NCBI GenBank assembly: GCA_947499615.1
Contig: CANMOP010000007.1
Location: forward strand, 1 to 64,000
Reading direction: 5' to 3'
Origin: RH-chloro-G1 sp003670575
GTDB taxonomy: Bacteria > Chloroflexota > Dehalococcoidia > UBA2979
Length of the DNA stretch: 64,000 nt
How positions within the stretch are numbered: the stretch's first letter is position 1; each line of letters begins with the position of its first letter. Both the position numbers and the translations under genes were made by a program. A model generated the notes under the pieces. It worked only from the letters and a program-made list of their open reading frames with translations. It had not been told where the DNA came from and searched no databases. Below are positions 43,009 to 51,390 of the stretch, piece after piece.

Positions 43009-45654
43009 ATGACAACCCGCACCGCCCAAACGACCGTCGACGAGCACGATTCCGCCAAGCGTCGCCCACTCACCGGAGTGCGGGTGCTGGACTTCACGTG
43101 GGTGCGCGCCGGCCCGTGGAGTACGCGCTGGCTCGCAGCGCTGGGCGCGGATGTCATCAAGGTCGAGTGGCCCGGCACGGACACGTTCAGCACATTCAGC
43201 CTGCGTGGCGCGCCGGGCAACGCGAACCCGGGGTTCGCGGTCCCGGTCGGCGCTCCTGCCGGCTACAACTCGGGTGGCCAGTTCAACGACACCAACGCCG
43301 GGAAGCGCGGCATCACGCTGAATGTCCGTGACCCTCGAGGTCTGGAGTACGCCAAGCGCCTGATCGCGCAGGCAGACATCGTGATCGAGAACTTCAGTTC
43401 CCACGTCATGGAGAACTGGGGCATCGGCTATGACACCATGGTGGGGATTAAGCCAGACCTCATCTACATCTCGATGGCCGGACTCGGGCAAGTCGGTCGT
43501 GACCGCGAGTACGTCACGATGGGGCCGGTGGTGCAGGCCCTCTCTGGTCTGACGTTCTCCTCCGGACTGCCAGAACACCCGCCTGCGGGCTGGGGTTGGT
43601 CCTACATGGACGACACGGGGGGCATGTACGCCGCCATCTCTTCGCTGACTGCGCTGCATCATCGCAATGTCACCGGACAGGGCCAGCACATCGACCTCTC
43701 GCAGGTCGCGGCGGCCATCACGCTCACTGGTCCGGTGCTGCTGGACTATGTGCTGCACGGTCGAGGTTCGCGGCGGGAGGGATACCCGCCCGGCAATCGC
43801 GCGGTCTGGCCGGGCGCACCGATCGAAAACAACTATCGAGGTCCGATCGTGGCCCCGCACAACACCTATCGCACCGCTGGCGGCGGGTACAACGACTGGT
43901 GCGCCATCGTCTGCAATACCGATGCGGAATGGCAGCAGCTCGTCGAGGTGATGGGCGCGCCGGCGTGGGCAGCCTCGGCGGAGTTCGCGACGAACGCCGG
44001 TCGCATCGAGCACCAGCAGCGTTTGGACGCGGGCATCCAGGCGTGGGCGCAGACGCTGGGGAAGTACGAGATCATGCGGCGCTGCCAGGCCGCGGGCGTG
44101 CGTGCGATGCCGGTGCAAAGCAACCAGGATCGCGTCGACCACGACGAGCAGCTGCGCTACCAGCAGATGTACCGGCCGCTGTTCCACCCCGTGCTGGGGA
44201 CCAACCTTGTGCAGAACTTCCCGTTCACGCTCTCGGAGACCAACATCTCGGTGACCGGGCCCGCGCCGCTCATCGGGCAGCACAACCGCGAGATCCTGGG
44301 GTCGCTGCTCAACGTGAGCGACGAGGAGATCCGGACCGGGCAGGAGCAGGGCCTCTTCTGGCCCTCCAACGTCGCGCGTCCGCCGTACCTCGACGAGGCG
44401 TTCGACACGCCGCTGGTCACGACGCCTGCTGCGGAGCACCCATCGCTCGTCGATGTCGGCCGGTCGCAGCGGTTCTCGGCAGGGCCGCTCGGTGACCTGC
44501 GAGTGCTGGAGCTGTCGGATGAACAGGGCCAATGGTGCGGTAAGTTGCTTGCCGACCTAGGCGCCGACGTCATCAAGATCGAACCGCCCGGAGGCTCCTC
44601 CGAGCGGGCGATTGGGCCGTTCTACGAGGACGTCCCGGACCCGGATCGCAGCCTGCGCTTCTGGCATTACAACACCAGCAAGCGAGGCATCACGCTCGAC
44701 CTGGAAGCGGTCGACGACCGCGCGCTGTTTCTGGAGTTGGTTGCATCGACGGATGTCGTGCTCGAAACCCGTGCGCCGGGACACCTTGCCTCGCTGGGCC
44801 TCAGCTACGAGGAGTTGAAGGCGATCAACCCGCGCCTCGTGATGTGCTCGCTGACCGACTTTGGGCAGTCGGGACCGTGGAGCGGATACAAGGGTGCCGA
44901 CCTTGTCCACCTCGCGGCTGGGGGGCAGATGTCCGCGTGCGGATATACGGACACGGACTTCCCCGATGCACCGCCAATCGCGCCCGGCGGCGGGAACGCG
45001 TGGCACATCGGATCCCACTACGCGACGATCGCGATCATGGCGGCGGTGAACCATCGCGATTACACCGGCATCGGCCAGTACATCGACGCTTCGGTGCACG
45101 GCGCATGCGCGTTGACCACCGAGGGTCACGTGCCGATGTGGATCTACCGCAAGGAGGTCTTCAAGCGGCGCACCGGCGGAAACGGCGCCCAGCACGCGGC
45201 CTCCCTGGCGACGTACATCAATTTCGGTGGGCTGCAGTTCACGCCCGCGCGGCTGCAGGACATGATCTCGTGGATGGACGAGTACGGCCTCGCCGATGAC
45301 CTGACCGACCCGAGGTACATCGACCAGTTCGTGATCAACGAGAGCCTCGACCACATCATGGATGTCGTCCGGAACTTCTTCGCCAACATGAAGCAAGAAG
45401 ACATCTATCGTGGTGCCCAGGCGCGGCGCTTCCCGACGGGAGCCGTGCGCGCTGCCGAGGACAACCTCGATGACCCGCACTGGCAGGACCGTGGGTTCTG
45501 GCCTGCGATCGAGCATCCGGAGCTCAATCGCGCGATCACCTATCCGGGTGCGGCGGCGATCTACAGCGCGACGCCTTGGCGCATCTCCAGGCGCGCACCG
45601 ATGCTTGGCGAACATAACGACGAGGTCAGGCAGGAGTTGCGGTCTTCGCGCTGA
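43009..45654 (+). CDS. Fused double class III (CaiB/BaiF) CoA-transferase
   Basis: 881 residues from ATG 43009, about twice the family's usual 400. The N-terminal copy (roughly 22-470) has GVRVLDFTWVRAGPW, VIKVEWPG and SYMDDTGGMYA near residue 200, with the aspartate expected to form the acyl anhydride. The C-terminal copy (roughly 490-875) has LRVLELSDEQGQWCGKLLA and VIKIEPPGG but reads WHIGSHYATIA where the aspartate motif should be, so it is probably non-catalytic. This matches the split pair at 56.0-58.7 kb half for half. The substrate acid is unknown. The gene stands alone, with a cyclophilin gene downstream. Confidence 0.88.
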   Translation: MTTRTAQTTVDEHDSAKRRPLTGVRVLDFTWVRAGPWSTRWLAALGADVIKVEWPGTDTFSTFSLRGAPGNANPGFAVPVGAPAGYNSGGQFNDTNAGKRGITLNVRDPRGLEYAKRLIAQADIVIENFSSHVMENWGIGYDTMVGIKPDLIYISMAGLGQVGRDREYVTMGPVVQALSGLTFSSGLPEHPPAGWGWSYMDDTGGMYAAISSLTALHHRNVTGQGQHIDLSQVAAAITLTGPVLLDYVLHGRGSRREGYPPGNRAVWPGAPIENNYRGPIVAPHNTYRTAGGGYNDWCAIVCNTDAEWQQLVEVMGAPAWAASAEFATNAGRIEHQQRLDAGIQAWAQTLGKYEIMRRCQAAGVRAMPVQSNQDRVDHDEQLRYQQMYRPLFHPVLGTNLVQNFPFTLSETNISVTGPAPLIGQHNREILGSLLNVSDEEIRTGQEQGLFWPSNVARPPYLDEAFDTPLVTTPAAEHPSLVDVGRSQRFSAGPLGDLRVLELSDEQGQWCGKLLADLGADVIKIEPPGGSSERAIGPFYEDVPDPDRSLRFWHYNTSKRGITLDLEAVDDRALFLELVASTDVVLETRAPGHLASLGLSYEELKAINPRLVMCSLTDFGQSGPWSGYKGADLVHLAAGGQMSACGYTDTDFPDAPPIAPGGGNAWHIGSHYATIAIMAAVNHRDYTGIGQYIDASVHGACALTTEGHVPMWIYRKEVFKRRTGGNGAQHAASLATYINFGGLQFTPARLQDMISWMDEYGLADDLTDPRYIDQFVINESLDHIMDVVRNFFANMKQEDIYRGAQARRFPTGAVRAAEDNLDDPHWQDRGFWPAIEHPELNRAITYPGAAAIYSATPWRISRRAPMLGEHNDEVRQELRSSR

Positions 45655-45814
45655 CGGCCGCCGTCGACGTGGCGGTGTGTGCGCCGCGACCGCGGCAGCG
45701 AGTATCTGCGTTCCCCGGTATCTTGAAGATGACGTTCCATGCGGGACGTCCAACGTCGATTCCAGTATGTGCCGCCCCCACACGGGAGCGCGGACGCCAG
45801 AGAAGGAATAGCCC

Positions 45815-46399
45815 GTGACTGATGCCGTGCTCGATGCCCTCGATGAGTTCAGCGCCGCGCAGGCGGTGGACGTGGCTGCCTCCGGGTGGCGCACGCACCT
45901 CGCCAAGCCGCCGACCGTGGAGTTCGATGCGGCTACGGAGTACTTCTGGGAGCTGGAGACCAACGTCGGCGCGATCACCGTTCGGCTGCTGCCGGCCGTC
46001 GCTCCCATGCACGTGGCAAGCACGATCTACCTGACGCGGCTTGGCTTTTACGATGGCCTCAAGTTTCATCGCGTGATCTCGGAGTTCATGGCGCAGGGCG
46101 GCTGTCCGCTTGGCACTGGCACCGGTGGCCCCGGCTACCAGTACGCTGGCGAGTTCGACCCGAGCGTGAAGCACACCCGGCCCGGTCTCCTCAGCATGGC
46201 GAACGCCGGGCCGGGCACCGACGGTAGCCAGTTCTTCCTCACGTTCGTCCCGACCCCGTGGCTGGACGGCAAGCACACGATCTTCGGCGAAGTCGTCGAG
46301 GGGATGCCGGTCGTGGAGGCGCTGGAGGCTCGTGGCTCCCAGAGCGGGCAGACCACGGAGGCGCTGTCGATCACGAAGGCCACGATCCGCGTCGCGTGA
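45815..46399 (+). CDS. Cyclophilin-type peptidyl-prolyl isomerase
   Basis: 194 residues from GTG 45815. The catalytic core is FHRVISEFMAQGG (arginine and phenylalanine), then GLLSMANAGPGTDGSQFFLT and LDGKHTIFGEV. No signal peptide is visible, so it should act in the cytoplasm. The N-terminal ~45 residues before YFWELETNVG are an extra helical segment. Confidence 0.92.
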   Translation: MTDAVLDALDEFSAAQAVDVAASGWRTHLAKPPTVEFDAATEYFWELETNVGAITVRLLPAVAPMHVASTIYLTRLGFYDGLKFHRVISEFMAQGGCPLGTGTGGPGYQYAGEFDPSVKHTRPGLLSMANAGPGTDGSQFFLTFVPTPWLDGKHTIFGEVVEGMPVVEALEARGSQSGQTTEALSITKATIRVA

Positions 46400-46638
46400 C
46401 CGGCGCCGCGGAGCGGTCCGCGGCTCAACCCGCCGGATGCACACTGGCGATCGTCGAGCAGTTCGCGAGCGAGCGGTGCGTGCTGGCCACCCCCCATTGC
46501 GGGTGAGGCTGACGCACGCCCACCGCTTGTTTGCGACGCCGCTCGCACGCGATGTGGATGTTATGGGTACAATGTGCCACCGAGCGCGTCTTGCGCCGAA
46601 GTGGGCGGCATTCGCCGTATGAATCGAGGGCGTTCCCC

Positions 46639-47691
46639 GTGCCTTCTACATCGGATGTACACGTCTTGAGCACTGCACCATTGATTTCCCCGAACGGCCT
46701 CCAGAGCGAGATGCCGATCACCCCTGCGGCTGCAGCCACCGTGCTGGCAGGCCGTAAGGCGATCGGCGACGTCCTGCGAGGTGATGACCCGCGTCTGCTC
46801 ATGATCGTGGGCCCGTGCTCCATCCACGACACTGCGGCCGCGATCGAGTACGCCGAGCGGCTGCTGAAGCTGTCGAAGCAGGTGGAAGACCGCCTCGTCG
46901 TTGTCATGCGTGTGTACTTCGAGAAGCCTCGGACCACCGTTGGGTGGAAGGGCATGCTCAACGACCCACGCCTCGACGGCTCGTTCGACATCGCCGAGGG
47001 GCTGCGCACCGCTCGCCGCCTGCTGCTCCAGATCAACGAGATGGGGCTGCCCTGCGGCACCGAGTTCCTCGACCCCATCGTGCCGCAGTACCTCGCCGAC
47101 CTCATCTCGTGGACGGCGATTGGCGCGCGTACCACGGAGAGCCAGACCCACCGCGAGATGGCGAGCGGGCTCAGCATGCCGGTCGGCTTCAAGAACGGCA
47201 CCTCCGGTGACACCGATATCGCCGTGGCCGCGATGATCGCTGCTCGTTCCCCGCACGCCTTCCTGGGTGTCGATGGCGACGGCCAGATTTGCGTAGTGAA
47301 CACTAAGGGCAACCCGGACGGCCACGTGGTACTGCGTGGTGGCGCCGACGGACCGAATTACGATGAGGCCAACGTGCGCGATGCGCAGAGTCGTCTTGCG
47401 AAGGCAGGACTGACGGAACGCCTACTGGTGGACTGCAGCCACGCCAACTCCAACAAGGATCACCAGATGCAGTTGGTGGCGTTCCGCGACGTGGTCGCGC
47501 AACGCAGCGCTGGCAGCACGACCATCGCGGGACTCATGCTGGAGAGCCACCTCTTCCCCGGCGCGCAGAAGCTCGGCAGTGACCCGGCGGCGTTGCAGTA
47601 CGGCGTCTCTATCACTGACGCCTGCATCGGCTGGGACGAGACTGAGCAACTGCTGCTGGAGGCTGCCGGGCGCTTGCCGCTTCCCGCATAG
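46639..47691 (+). CDS. aroF: 3-deoxy-7-phosphoheptulonate (DAHP) synthase, class I
   Basis: 350 residues from the likely GTG 46639. The AroF/AroG/AroH motifs are clear: MIVGPCSIHD, VVMRVYFEKPRTTVGWKGM, the GCGTEFLDP-type segment LPCGTEFLDP, GARTTESQTHRE, VGFKNGTSGD, and the metal-site stretch DCSHANSNKDH and MLESHLFPG. It makes DAHP from PEP and erythrose-4-phosphate, the first step to aromatic amino acids. A TACAAT at 46568-46573 may be its -10 box, but no good -35 is seen. The isozyme letter cannot be decided. Confidence 0.93.
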   Translation: MPSTSDVHVLSTAPLISPNGLQSEMPITPAAAATVLAGRKAIGDVLRGDDPRLLMIVGPCSIHDTAAAIEYAERLLKLSKQVEDRLVVVMRVYFEKPRTTVGWKGMLNDPRLDGSFDIAEGLRTARRLLLQINEMGLPCGTEFLDPIVPQYLADLISWTAIGARTTESQTHREMASGLSMPVGFKNGTSGDTDIAVAAMIAARSPHAFLGVDGDGQICVVNTKGNPDGHVVLRGGADGPNYDEANVRDAQSRLAKAGLTERLLVDCSHANSNKDHQMQLVAFRDVVAQRSAGSTTIAGLMLESHLFPGAQKLGSDPAALQYGVSITDACIGWDETEQLLLEAAGRLPLPA

Positions 47692-47763
47692 GGAGCGTCA
47701 CCCGCACGCTGCCGAATGTCGTCCGGGCGGTGCGAGGTTGCACCGCACCGGCGAAGAGGCGAG

Positions 47764-48276
47764 ATGTACCCTCAGGAGCACGACGCGCTGGCCGCGGCGA
47801 TCGGCGAAATGCTGGTCGCTCGCGGCTCCACGTTGGCCGTCGTGGAGACCTCGGCGGGCGGGCTGATCAGCACGCGGCTGCTGAGCGTCCCCGGCGCCTC
47901 GCGCTGGTTCGAGCGCGGCGTTGTGGCGTACACAGAGGCAGCGAAGACCGAAATCTCCACCCAAGCCCCCGGCATCATCCAGCGACATGGTGCGGTCAGC
48001 GCTGAGTTTGTCGCGGACATCGCCGAGCAATTCCGTCTCCGCGCCGGCACCGACTACGCGCTGGCAGAGAGCGGCATCGCAGGGCCTCAGGGGCCTCGAC
48101 GGTCCGGGAAGCCAGCGGGCTCGGTCGTCATCGGGGTCGCATCGGCGCGCGGGACGCAGGTGGAGGCGCACCTGCTTCCCGGGACCCGCGCCGAGGTGAT
48201 GATGCACATCGCGCAGCAGGCACTCGAGTCGCTGCACCGGCAGCTGTCGACTTCGGACGATGGCACCGGGAGATGA
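47764..48276 (+). CDS. pncC: Nicotinamide-nucleotide amidase (CinA C-terminal type)
   Basis: 170 residues from ATG 47764. The motifs VVETSAGGLISTRLLSVPGAS, AVSAEFVADIAE and ALAESGIAGP match stand-alone PncC/YdeJ-type CinA domains, which deamidate NMN to nicotinic acid mononucleotide for NAD salvage. It overlaps the flavin reductase gene (ATGA) and lies one gene before a nucleotidyltransferase. Confidence 0.88.
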   Translation: MYPQEHDALAAAIGEMLVARGSTLAVVETSAGGLISTRLLSVPGASRWFERGVVAYTEAAKTEISTQAPGIIQRHGAVSAEFVADIAEQFRLRAGTDYALAESGIAGPQGPRRSGKPAGSVVIGVASARGTQVEAHLLPGTRAEVMMHIAQQALESLHRQLSTSDDGTGR

Positions 48277-48842
48277 CGATGGCCGAGCGCGCGCCGCGGA
48301 ACCTCTTGTCGCACTTCTGGACGCCGCTGACGGCTGTCGGTAGCCACGGACCCGCCGGGCCGAATGCGCAGATCTGCGTCTCGGTGTTCGGTGCATCCAT
48401 CGTGCCGGAGCGTCCGAGGCTGCTGGTGAACCTCTCCAAGACCAACTACACCACGCAACTCGTGCAGGCATCGGGGACGCTTGCGGTCACGCTGCTCTCC
48501 GAGCAGCAGGTGGACCTGCTCGCGCCGCTAGGGCTGCGCAGCGGGCGCGACGGGCAGAAACTCGATGGGCTGGAGGTCGCGCTCACCGCAGCCGGCGACC
48601 CGTGGTTCCCTGAGGGGGTCGGCCTGATCGACTGCCGCGTGATCGAGCAATACGACCTCGGGGACGCCGTGGCGTTTCTCTGCGCGGTGCGTGAGCAGCA
48701 GCCGTCGGGCATCCCGGGCGTGGAGGCGCTGACCTGGGCGCACGCACGGGCGGTGGTCGGCGAGGAGTTCCTGAGCCAGTGGGCGGCCAAGAGCGAGCGC
48801 GAGCAGCACGCCGCCTCAACGGCGATGCGGTGGACGCCGTGA
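48273..48842 (+). CDS. Flavin reductase-like (FMN-binding split-barrel) protein
   Basis: 189 residues. The split-barrel pattern is visible: FWTPLTAVGSHGP, QICVSVFGASIVPERPRLLVNLSKTNYTTQLVQASGTLAVTLLSE, and LIDCRVIEQYDLGDAVAFLCAV. Proteins of this fold bind FMN and act as flavin reductases or oxygenase partners. The C-terminus contains EEFLSQWAAKSEREQH, which is not part of the usual domain. It is co-transcribed with pncC; the substrate is not known. Confidence 0.78.
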   Translation: MTMAERAPRNLLSHFWTPLTAVGSHGPAGPNAQICVSVFGASIVPERPRLLVNLSKTNYTTQLVQASGTLAVTLLSEQQVDLLAPLGLRSGRDGQKLDGLEVALTAAGDPWFPEGVGLIDCRVIEQYDLGDAVAFLCAVREQQPSGIPGVEALTWAHARAVVGEEFLSQWAAKSEREQHAASTAMRWTP

Positions 48843-48881
48843 TGCTCGGCGCGTGGCCCCGATGATCGAGGCTGGGACGCT

Positions 48882-49487
48882 ATGACGGCGGACGACCCGC
48901 TCGCCCACTGGATCGCAGGTGACGAGACGTACCCGCCGCTGATCGTGGGACGGGATGGCACGCCAGAGTCGTCCTCGTCGCTGGGCGGGGTGGCGCTGCT
49001 CCCGGGTTCCTTCAATCCCCTCCACGCCGGACATCGAGGGCTGGCCGCGGCGGCGGAGCTGCAGAGCGGCCTTGAAGTGGTCTTCGAGCTCTCCGTCGCG
49101 AACGTCGACAAGCCGAGCCTCGATGAGCCCGAGGTGCATCGCCGGCTCCAGCAATTCCACGGGTACTCGAGGGTCATGTTGACGCGGGCGCCGCGGTTCC
49201 TGGACAAGGCGCGTGCGGCGCCTTCGACGCTGCTCGTGCTGGGGGGGGATACCTTCGCGCGGCTGCTGGACTCGCGCTACTACGACGGCGAGGACGCGAT
49301 GCATCGAGCGCTGCGCGAGATAGCCGGTCTCGGCTGTCGATTCCTTGTTGCGGGGCGGGTGCAGGGCGGTGCGTTTCGTGCCATGCGTGCCGACGACGTC
49401 CCCGCTGAGTTCGCCGGGCTGTTCGAGCCCATCGATGAGGCGCGGTTCCGCATCGACATCTCCTCGACGGAGCTGCGCGGCGGGTAG
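48882..49487 (+). CDS. Cytidylyltransferase-like nucleotidyltransferase (NMN adenylyltransferase-like)
   Basis: 201 residues from ATG 48882. The adenylyltransferase signature is GSFNPLHAGHRGL (HxGH form) near residue 45, with LVLGGDTFARLLDSRYYDG in the middle and DISSTELR at the end (the ISSTxxR motif). These belong to the NMNAT/CTP-transferase superfamily. As the third gene after pncC it could adenylate NMN or a related nucleotide, but it is diverged from standard NadD. Confidence 0.78.
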   Translation: MTADDPLAHWIAGDETYPPLIVGRDGTPESSSSLGGVALLPGSFNPLHAGHRGLAAAAELQSGLEVVFELSVANVDKPSLDEPEVHRRLQQFHGYSRVMLTRAPRFLDKARAAPSTLLVLGGDTFARLLDSRYYDGEDAMHRALREIAGLGCRFLVAGRVQGGAFRAMRADDVPAEFAGLFEPIDEARFRIDISSTELRGG

Positions 49488-50072
49488 TTAGCGGTTGAGG
49501 CCGTAGATAGTGTGTCCGGGGCGGTGCAGCCCCTCGCGGTGCGGCTCGACGATCAGGCCCGGATTGGTTTGCGCGAGCATGGCCTGCTCGATCGCCCAAT
49601 GCGACATCGACGACACCGTGGGCATCGCGGCGATCTCCTCATGCGTATAGAAGCCGGCATCGAACGACTCGTCCATGTCGGCGCGCGGCTCACCAGAGAC
49701 TGCCTCAAGGCGAAACACCACGTAGATGTTGGAGACCGGGCGATCGGGCTGGAGGCCGGGGGCGTGCCGAAAGCCGAGCACCTCATTGATGCGTGCCGTC
49801 ACGCCGGTCTCCTCCAGCACCTCGCGCTCGATCGCCACGTCGATTGGCTCGTCGACCTCGACGAAGCCGCCGGGGATCTGCCACCAGCTCCTGGTTGCGG
49901 TGCGGCGCTCGATCAGCAGGATGCGCCCCTCGCGAAAGACGACGGCGCCGGTGCCGATGGAGTGCTCGCCGTAATGCACGTATGCGCACTCGGCGGTCGG
50001 GCACATCTGGCGGAGGCGACCGCCTTCCGGGCGTTCGATCAGGGGCGAGCCGCAGCGAGGGCAGAACTTCAT
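49488..50072 (-). CDS. Nudix hydrolase with N-terminal zinc ribbon
   Basis: 194 residues from ATG 50072. A zinc ribbon (CPRCGSP and a second CPTAEC) precedes the Nudix domain with a complete box, GGFVEVDEPIDVAIEREV and LEETGV. Layout resembles NudC-type NADH pyrophosphatases or ADP-ribose pyrophosphatases, but the NudC SQPWPFPxS tail is absent. It is convergent with the nucleotidyltransferase (stops abut at 49487/49488), so a nucleotide clean-up role near NAD genes is plausible. Confidence 0.85.
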   Translation of the reverse strand: MKFCPRCGSPLIERPEGGRLRQMCPTAECAYVHYGEHSIGTGAVVFREGRILLIERRTATRSWWQIPGGFVEVDEPIDVAIEREVLEETGVTARINEVLGFRHAPGLQPDRPVSNIYVVFRLEAVSGEPRADMDESFDAGFYTHEEIAAMPTVSSMSHWAIEQAMLAQTNPGLIVEPHREGLHRPGHTIYGLNR

Positions 50073-50099
50073 GCCGCGTATGATACGCCGACATCCTTC

Positions 50100-51129
50100 G
50101 CAGGCGGGCCGGGGATCGAGCCGACCGCAGCCGCGCGTGAACTGGAGACGCGCATCGGGGCGACGGATCATCTGGTGGTGGTGATCGCGGACGGCCTCGG
50201 CCTTGACCTGCTCGAGTCGATGCCGGCAGCGAGCTTCCTCTGGCAGCGGTTCACCGATGCACTGCACACCGTGTATCCATCGACGACCGCGGTGGCGCTG
50301 ACCAGCTTCCACACCGCCAGCTGGCCCACCGAGCACGGGGTCACGGGGTACTGGGTGCCGGGGCCGGGGCGGGGAGCAGTGGATACGATCAACGTGCTGG
50401 AGTGCGCGAGGCGAGGCGATGGGCGCCCGCTGGAGGCGCTCGGCCTGCGCGTCGAGTCGATCTTCGCGCGCCCGACGATGCTTGCCCGGGTGCCACGGCA
50501 GACGTTGTTCATGTTGCCCGCGCGCCTGGTGAGCGGTGGATTTACCGACTACCTCGCGGGCAGCACCGCACGACAGGGCTATCGCAGCCTCGCGGATGCG
50601 GTGGACAGCATCGTGGATTTCGTGGGCCACGCCTCCGGACCGAGTTGTAGCGTGTTGTACGTCTCGGCCATCGATGACGCGGCGCACGAGCACGGGCCGG
50701 CGCACCTGGAGGTGGTCGGCGCGGTGCGAGCGCTGGATGCGGCGGTCGCGCATCGTGCTCACGGCGGATCACGGGCATCTGCCAGTGCCTGCAGCCAGCC
50801 ACCGGGTCCTGTGGCTGGACGACGAGATGGGACGACACGTGAGTACCGTGACCGGCGATACGCGCGCGCTCACCATCGCGCTGTGCGCCGAGGCTGATCA
50901 CGAGGCCTTCGCGGCGGCCTTCCGGGCGCGTCATGGCGAGCAGTTTCTGTTGCTCACCGCCGCCGAGGTGGAGCGTCTCGGACTGCTCGGACCCTCGACG
51001 TTCTCGCTCGGGGCAGACATCCTCGAGGCTCGCCTGCCGGGAGCGCGCCGCGACGGCCGATTCGGGTTGCGCTCGCACCACTCCGGCATGACCGCCGCCG
51101 AGCTGCGCATCCCGTTGATCATCCCCTAG
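50100..51129 (+). pseudogene. Alkaline-phosphatase-superfamily phosphodiesterase, frameshifted
   Basis: The first part (to about 50745) carries VVVIADGLGLDLLES, STTAVALTSFHTASWPTEHG with the nucleophilic threonine, and SAIDDAAHEHGP. The second part, in another frame, starts RIVLTADHGH and has the last metal histidine in SHHSGM before the stop at 51127-51129. Together they form a type I phosphodiesterase/nucleotide pyrophosphatase. The shift lies near 50742-50750. No start codon with a ribosome binding site is found just after the divergent Nudix gene, so the 5' end is damaged or mis-sequenced too. Confidence 0.7.
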
Positions 51130-51390
51130 TCGAGGTTGCTGCGTGACGGCGGCGGCATTACGCACGTTGGACGCGACCGCGCTCCCGCCGCTGGGTCCGG
51201 GTCGTCCGTCGCACTCGATCTGCGCCATTACGGACGCCCGGATCTGAGGTGACATAAGCAGAGCGAACTGCTCGGAGTTATCGGAACTCGAACGCACGCG
51301 TGATATTGATAATCAAGCGTAATGTGTGTAGCGTATGTCGTCATACGTTGGCCGCTGGGGCCAGCGGGAATGTCGACCGGGAGGGATACC

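Noticed and set aside
51301..51320. Near-palindrome TTGATAATCAA upstream of the binding protein as an operator
   Set aside because: Only 11 bp and no matching copy near other genes; too weak to annotate.
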